DNA from: Bacteroidales bacterium
GTDB taxonomy: Bacteria > Bacteroidota > Bacteroidia > Bacteroidales > UBA932
Direction of reading: 5' to 3'
Length of the DNA: 52,944 bases
NCBI GenBank assembly: GCA_024398105.1
Contig: JAKSJP010000017.1
Span: 1-52,944 of the forward strand
Shown: positions 49,784 to 52,944 of the stretch, piece by piece
Layout of the letters: every line of letters begins with the position of its first letter
Position numbering within the stretch: the stretch's first letter is position 1
Program-made: the position numbers and the translations under genes
The notes under the pieces: model-generated
The model's database searches: none
Told to the model about the DNA's origin: nothing
Seen by the model: only the letters and a program-made list of their open reading frames with translations

Positions 49784-50407
49784 ATGGAAGAGAAGAAAGA
49801 CAGAAGAGGCGGAGCAAGGCCGGGGGCGGGACGCCCGAAAGGGGACAGCAGGCTATATGCCTTCCGCTGCCCTGGAGCCCTTGCGGACAGGATAGACGAG
49901 CAGCCGAACAAGACCGAGTTCATAAGAAGCAGCATCGAGACTGCACTGATGGTGAAGGAGCGGAACCTGCAGAGACTGGGAGAAATCATCCCGGCGGGCA
50001 GGGTGCGCTCCCGCATGATGCCGTTCTTTGACCAGAGGGTAGTGGCAGGCTTCCCGGTTCCGCTGGATAATGACGAGAGGTCTCAGGACATAGACATACT
50101 GTCGATGCTTGTCCCGCATCCGGAGGCATCGTATCTGATCAGAGTCCAGGGAGACTCGATGATCGATGCCGACATAATGAGCGGGGACATCGTCATAGTC
50201 GACAAGAGCAACCGCAACCCGTCAGCCAAGGAGATAGCCGTGTGCGAACTTAACGGAGAATACACCCTCAAGCGCATCGCGTATGAGGACGGGCAGGCAT
50301 GGCTCGTACCCGCCAATCCGGACTACCCGAGATTCAAGGTCACTCCCGACGACGACTTCAGCATCTGGGGTACCGTGACATACATCATCCACAAGGCAAG
50401 AGACTGA
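49784..50407 (+). CDS. umuD: UmuD-like S24 autoprotease with N-terminal basic domain
   Basis: A 207-residue partner of the error-prone polymerase. The C-terminal S24 domain has Ser125 in VQGDSMIDADI, the general-base Lys163 in YTLKRIAY, and a LexA-type cleavage dipeptide Ala88-Gly89 (VVAGFPVP). Residues 1-65 are basic (GGARPGAGRPKGDSRLYAFRCPGALADRI and NKTEFIRSSIETAL), like a ribbon-helix-helix DNA-binding unit, whereas E. coli UmuD lacks a DNA-binding domain. It may therefore also act as its own repressor. The umuC start is 6 bases after its stop, so the pair is cotranscribed. Confidence 0.88.
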   Translation: MEEKKDRRGGARPGAGRPKGDSRLYAFRCPGALADRIDEQPNKTEFIRSSIETALMVKERNLQRLGEIIPAGRVRSRMMPFFDQRVVAGFPVPLDNDERSQDIDILSMLVPHPEASYLIRVQGDSMIDADIMSGDIVIVDKSNRNPSAKEIAVCELNGEYTLKRIAYEDGQAWLVPANPDYPRFKVTPDDDFSIWGTVTYIIHKARD

Positions 50408-50413
50408 TCCGAT

Positions 50414-51679
50414 ATGATAGCTCTGGCAGACTGCAACACCTTCTTCGCCTCGGTGGAGAAGGTTTTTCATCCGGGCCTGAAGGGAAAGCCGGTGTGCGTG
50501 CTGTCGAGCAACGACGGCAACATCGTCGCGCTCACCACAGAGGCTAAGGCACTCGGCATCAAGCGCGGAGCGCCATTCTTTCAGGTCAAGGACATCATAG
50601 AGAAGAACCATGTCGCGGTCTTCTCCGGCAATATCATGCTGTATGCGGCCATGTCCAAGAGGGTGCAGAGCATCATGCGCCAGACCGTCGCCAGGACGGA
50701 GTCGTACTCCATAGACGAGCAGTTCCTGTACCTGGACGGATATGAGGAACACTACGACCTTGTGGAGTATATGCGCGGGATGGTGGAGAAGATCCGCCTC
50801 TGGACGGACATTCCCGTCAGCGTAGGAATTGCCAGGACCAAGACCCTCGCCAAGGTAGCCAGCAGATTCGCCAAGAAATACAAGGGCTACCGCTCGGTCT
50901 GCATCATCGACTCCGAAGAGAAACGTCGCAAGGCACTCTCGATGTTCGAGCTTGCAGACGTATGGGGCATAGGGCACAGGACCTACGAGAAGCTTGTCTC
51001 CCTAGGCGTCACCACTCCACTTCAATTCGCGGACAAGCCGGGAGACTGGGTGCAGAGACATTTCCATAAGCCTGGATACCAGACATGGCTTGAACTCAAC
51101 GGCACTCCGTGCATCAGCACCGAAGAGATCCTCCGCCGCCAGAGCATATCCACCAGCAGGAGCTTCGGCGAGATGATTTCCTCGAAAGACCAGCTCAAAG
51201 CCTCTGTCGCGGCATTCGCATCCAGCTGCGCCAACACCCTGAGAAGCCAGGGGTCATCCGCCGGAGCAGTATCGGTATTCGCATGCAGCAACCGCTTCCG
51301 CGAAGACCTCGAACAGTATTCCAACATCGGTACGGCCATGCTGGAAATCCCCTCGGCCGACACCCTGGAACTCACCGAGGCGGCACTGAAGATCGTGGAC
51401 GACATATACAGACCCGGCATCATGTACAAGAAATCCGGGGTCATCCTGAGCCACATAGTCAGCGGCACCGTGCAGCAGCTGCTGTTCGACCCGGTCCCGA
51501 ACAGAGAGGAAAGGGTAGTGTTGTCCGAGACCATCGACTCGATGAACCACAAATACGGCCTCAAGACCGTACGCCTCGCCATCGAGGGCGAGAAGAACGA
51601 AAAGTGGAAAGTCAAAAGCGAGCACCGTACGCCCAACTACCTCACCGAACTGAGTGAGATCATGACCATCAAGATATAG
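50414..51679 (+). CDS. umuC: Y-family DNA polymerase V catalytic subunit
   Basis: Copies past damaged DNA with low fidelity once the UmuD partner is cleaved. The 421-residue protein has the palm residues Asp6 in MIALADCNTFFASVE and the Asp101-Glu102 pair in ESYSIDEQFLYLD. It also has VCVLSSNDGNIVALTTEAKALGIKRG, VSVGIARTKTLAKVASRFAKK and the UmuC-type helix-hairpin-helix ADVWGIGHRTYEKLVSLGV. The C-terminal little-finger and UmuC-specific region are complete. It is the second gene of the umuDC operon. An ATGGTACC motif (51715-51722) lies 35 bases after the stop. Confidence 0.95.
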   Translation: MIALADCNTFFASVEKVFHPGLKGKPVCVLSSNDGNIVALTTEAKALGIKRGAPFFQVKDIIEKNHVAVFSGNIMLYAAMSKRVQSIMRQTVARTESYSIDEQFLYLDGYEEHYDLVEYMRGMVEKIRLWTDIPVSVGIARTKTLAKVASRFAKKYKGYRSVCIIDSEEKRRKALSMFELADVWGIGHRTYEKLVSLGVTTPLQFADKPGDWVQRHFHKPGYQTWLELNGTPCISTEEILRRQSISTSRSFGEMISSKDQLKASVAAFASSCANTLRSQGSSAGAVSVFACSNRFREDLEQYSNIGTAMLEIPSADTLELTEAALKIVDDIYRPGIMYKKSGVILSHIVSGTVQQLLFDPVPNREERVVLSETIDSMNHKYGLKTVRLAIEGEKNEKWKVKSEHRTPNYLTELSEIMTIKI

Positions 51680-51791
51680 CAGCATTTACAAGATCTAGCG
51701 GAATTTATAGGATTATGGTACCTTGTGCCAGAGGGCCTTTGATGATAAGTCAGCGGAGGTCTTTTCAGCTCTTGGGAACTTTCCCGAAATT

Positions 51792-51921
51792 CACCTTCCA
51801 CGTGATGTTGCCTTTTAGGGGTGTGAGAGGCATGTCGCTGTGGAAGGTGAGGCAATTTTGCCTCACCTTCCACCATGAACCATCATACAAGACGGTAGGA
51901 GCACGATTGGCGTGGAAGGTG
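51792..51921. repeat. Nested CACCTTCCAC / GTGGAAGGTG inverted repeats
   Basis: Four 10-bp elements alternate in orientation: CACCTTCCAC at 51792-51801 and 51864-51873, and GTGGAAGGTG at 51840-51849 and 51912-51921. The two outer intervals are exactly 38 bases each. The central pair extends to perfect 16-bp arms (51840-51855 and 51858-51873) around two bases. The interval 51680-51963 otherwise holds no gene I can support. Confidence 0.85.
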
Positions 51922-51963
51922 ATTGTCGGGTATTGACGTCGCCCATACCAAATATGACGTCAT

Positions 51964-52530
51964 TTATGCCGCATGCCGAGGTCGAATCAGTTTTCTTGAA
52001 ACAAATACCGAGAGCCCCATTGCGATCAAAACACTGAGAATCAATCCTATAGCGCCGGTTGTCCAAAATCTCATGTAATAGTATGATGTTATATCCTTCA
52101 TTTCTACTTCAGGCTTTGAGATATTGTGAACCACCTCACCAGTCTCTGTATTCAAGAATAGATATTCTTCGTTCACATATAGATATGAAGTATTTTTATG
52201 AACGGAGATACTATCAATTTCAGAAATGACGGTATTATGATCTTTGCAAATATATCCATTTGCCGGAATGTCAGTGCAATACAAGGAATAGCCATTCTTG
52301 ATTCTTACATGAAAGTCATCTCCAATTCCTAAATCAGTACCAAGGATTGAAGACGATGCAATGCCAAGTGTGGAGGCTATTATCGGAAACAGAACCATTC
52401 CAAATATCGTTCGCTTGAAACGTAGTATTCGAGTCCCTTTTTTCCCTGTCAAGTAGACTATAAAAAGAATCGGCATCGATACAAAACAATAGACCGCACC
52501 CCAAAATATTAAGACAAAGAGAAACCCCAT
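51964..52530 (-). CDS. Membrane protein of unknown function
   Basis: A 188-residue protein with hydrophobic segments near the N-terminus (MGFLFVLIFWGAVYCFVSMPILFIVYL), a second at about 45-65 (TIFGMVLFPIIASTLGIASS) and one near the C-terminus (TTGAIGLILSVLIAMGLSVFV). A loop of about 95 residues with beta-like sequence lies between them (DDFHVRIKNGYSLYCTD, NTSYLYVNEEYLFLNTETGEVVHNI), probably extracytoplasmic. I do not recognise a family. The gene is visibly more AT-rich than its neighbours, with codons such as ATA and AAA frequent, suggesting recent acquisition. I chose the ATG giving MGFLF; the longer TTG-initiated frame overlaps the -7 box at 52597-52604. Confidence 0.65.
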   Translation of the reverse strand: MGFLFVLIFWGAVYCFVSMPILFIVYLTGKKGTRILRFKRTIFGMVLFPIIASTLGIASSSILGTDLGIGDDFHVRIKNGYSLYCTDIPANGYICKDHNTVISEIDSISVHKNTSYLYVNEEYLFLNTETGEVVHNISKPEVEMKDITSYYYMRFWTTGAIGLILSVLIAMGLSVFVSRKLIRPRHAA

Positions 52531-52596
52531 AGTGATAAATATTTGAGCAAATGTAGTTACGTAGATTCTGCTCTTAAGTGCAACGCACTCCAAAGT

Positions 52597-52604
52597 CAAA
52601 GATA
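52597..52604 (-). promoter_or_regulatory. -7 box (TATCTTTG) of the AT-rich membrane protein gene
   Basis: Exact TAnnTTTG match on the minus strand, 66 bases before the chosen ATG. The interval 52531-52881 (351 bases) otherwise has only an AT-rich stretch, a short CCCG-TTTT-CGGG hairpin near 52728 and the palindrome TTACTAGTAA at the start of the next gene. Confidence 0.5.
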
Positions 52605-52881
52605 CACATTAATGTACAATATTCACAGGTCTCTTCTTGCGCTCAATGATGTAAGTGAAAAATAGTCCCTATCAATGATTCGTTAAAAATTTAACAATTA
52701 TATAATTTTCAATTACTTACGTATACAATAGCCCGTTTTCGGGTAGCTTTACAGCACCCCGCGGACGGCATAGAACAAAGCCGAAAAAAGTGTTAAAAAT
52801 GGATGAAAATAATGCTTGAAAAATTAGGATAAGTGGCTGATTATTAGTAAATTAGAGTTACCACACATCTAGTTACTAGTA

Positions 52882-52944
52882 ATGAAAATCAAGCCACTTA
52901 CCCAGCTCAGAGAGTTGATTGCGGCAGCCCTCAAGAGCCAAGCA
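52882..52944 (+). CDS. Start of a gene cut by the window end
   Basis: An ATG opens a frame that stays open to the last base (21 codons: MKIKPLTQLRELIAAALKSQ and one more). The sequence is a basic start followed by an amphipathic helix. It is too short for recognition. The ATG directly follows the palindrome TTACTAGTAA (52873-52882). Confidence 0.45.
   Translation, partial: MKIKPLTQLRELIAAALKSQA

Noticed and set aside
51792-51921. Mini CRISPR with 38-base spacers
   Set aside because: The central 34-bp palindrome occurs once; the outer elements match only 10-12 bases and in alternating orientation, so there is no repeated full-length repeat.
51715-51936. 73-residue plus-strand frame behind umuC
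   Set aside because: It runs through the inverted-repeat array; its sequence is dictated by the repeats and resembles nothing known.

Overview
The window is a compact stretch of a Bacteroidales (Bacteroidetes) chromosome with moderately high GC. Supporting signs are TAnnTTTG -7 promoter boxes and one or two good TTTG-N19/20-TAnnTTTG promoters, the near absence of strong Shine-Dalgarno sequences, many lipoproteins with short lipoboxes, TlpA-type thioredoxin lipoproteins, a GH3/GH120 pair, TonB-type proteins, and an UmuD/UmuC pair of the Bacteroidetes kind. I cannot name the genus. No rRNA, tRNA, phage or CRISPR array was seen.

Layout. 1-10.4 kb is central metabolism: a fucose/arabinose-isomerase-like enzyme, a YitT membrane protein, a cyclophilin lipoprotein, the lysine-branch pair lysA/lysC below a LOG-family gene, divergent threonine dehydratase, and a single ORF that fuses a type-B carboxylesterase to 5-formyltetrahydrofolate cyclo-ligase. 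10.4-16.6 kb is a plus-strand run: SDR, two-domain VOC protein, an EF-hand membrane protein translationally coupled to a periplasmic protein with an apparently inactivated retropepsin-like domain, and an EamA transporter. 16.5-24.5 kb holds formate-tetrahydrofolate ligase and a purine/pyrimidine-salvage block (plug-only TonB-type protein, uracil/xanthine permease, apt, a DUF5020 outer-membrane protein, AzgA-type permease) with a divergent amidohydrolase. 24.5-25.4 kb is an 0.8-kb gene-free, repeat-packed interval. 25.4-30.8 kb is a xylo-oligosaccharide-type GH3-GH120 operon and a divergent TlpA-like lipoprotein. 30.8-36.9 kb has a REP-associated tyrosine transposase (RAYT) flanked by hairpins, an AspT/YidE-type transporter under a LysR regulator, a small FNT channel and a second TlpA-like lipoprotein. 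36.9-46.7 kb holds an SDR, a CE1-type esterase carrying a Pro/Gln/Gly repeat insert, an aldo/keto reductase, a prolyl-tRNA deacylase, an XRE-PIN toxin-antitoxin pair, an acetyltransferase/exonuclease pair, a lipoprotein with a TonB C-terminal domain, an orphan Vsr endonuclease and a PfkB kinase. 46.7-52.9 kb holds a Ser/Thr/Arg-repeat lipoprotein, a condensation-domain-like acyltransferase, umuDC, another intergenic repeat cluster, an AT-rich membrane protein and the beginning of a further gene.

The most unusual signal cuts across genes. The 8-mer ATGGTACC (usually CATGGTACC followed by a pyrimidine) occurs 23 times by eye on the two strands, where about 1.6 are expected in random sequence of this length. 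Copies lie in genes and between them, in both orientations. One is a perfect 18-bp palindrome, one pair forms an inverted repeat, and one contains the start codon of a gene. It looks like an uncharacterised highly iterated motif of the HIP1 or uptake-sequence kind. Other notable items are the esterase/cyclo-ligase fusion, the EF-hand/pseudo-retropepsin gene pair, the RAYT with flanking CCCTTCGG-type hairpins that recur elsewhere, five 51-bp tandem repeats each with inverted arms, and nested GTGGAAGGTG/CACCTTCCAC repeats behind umuC.
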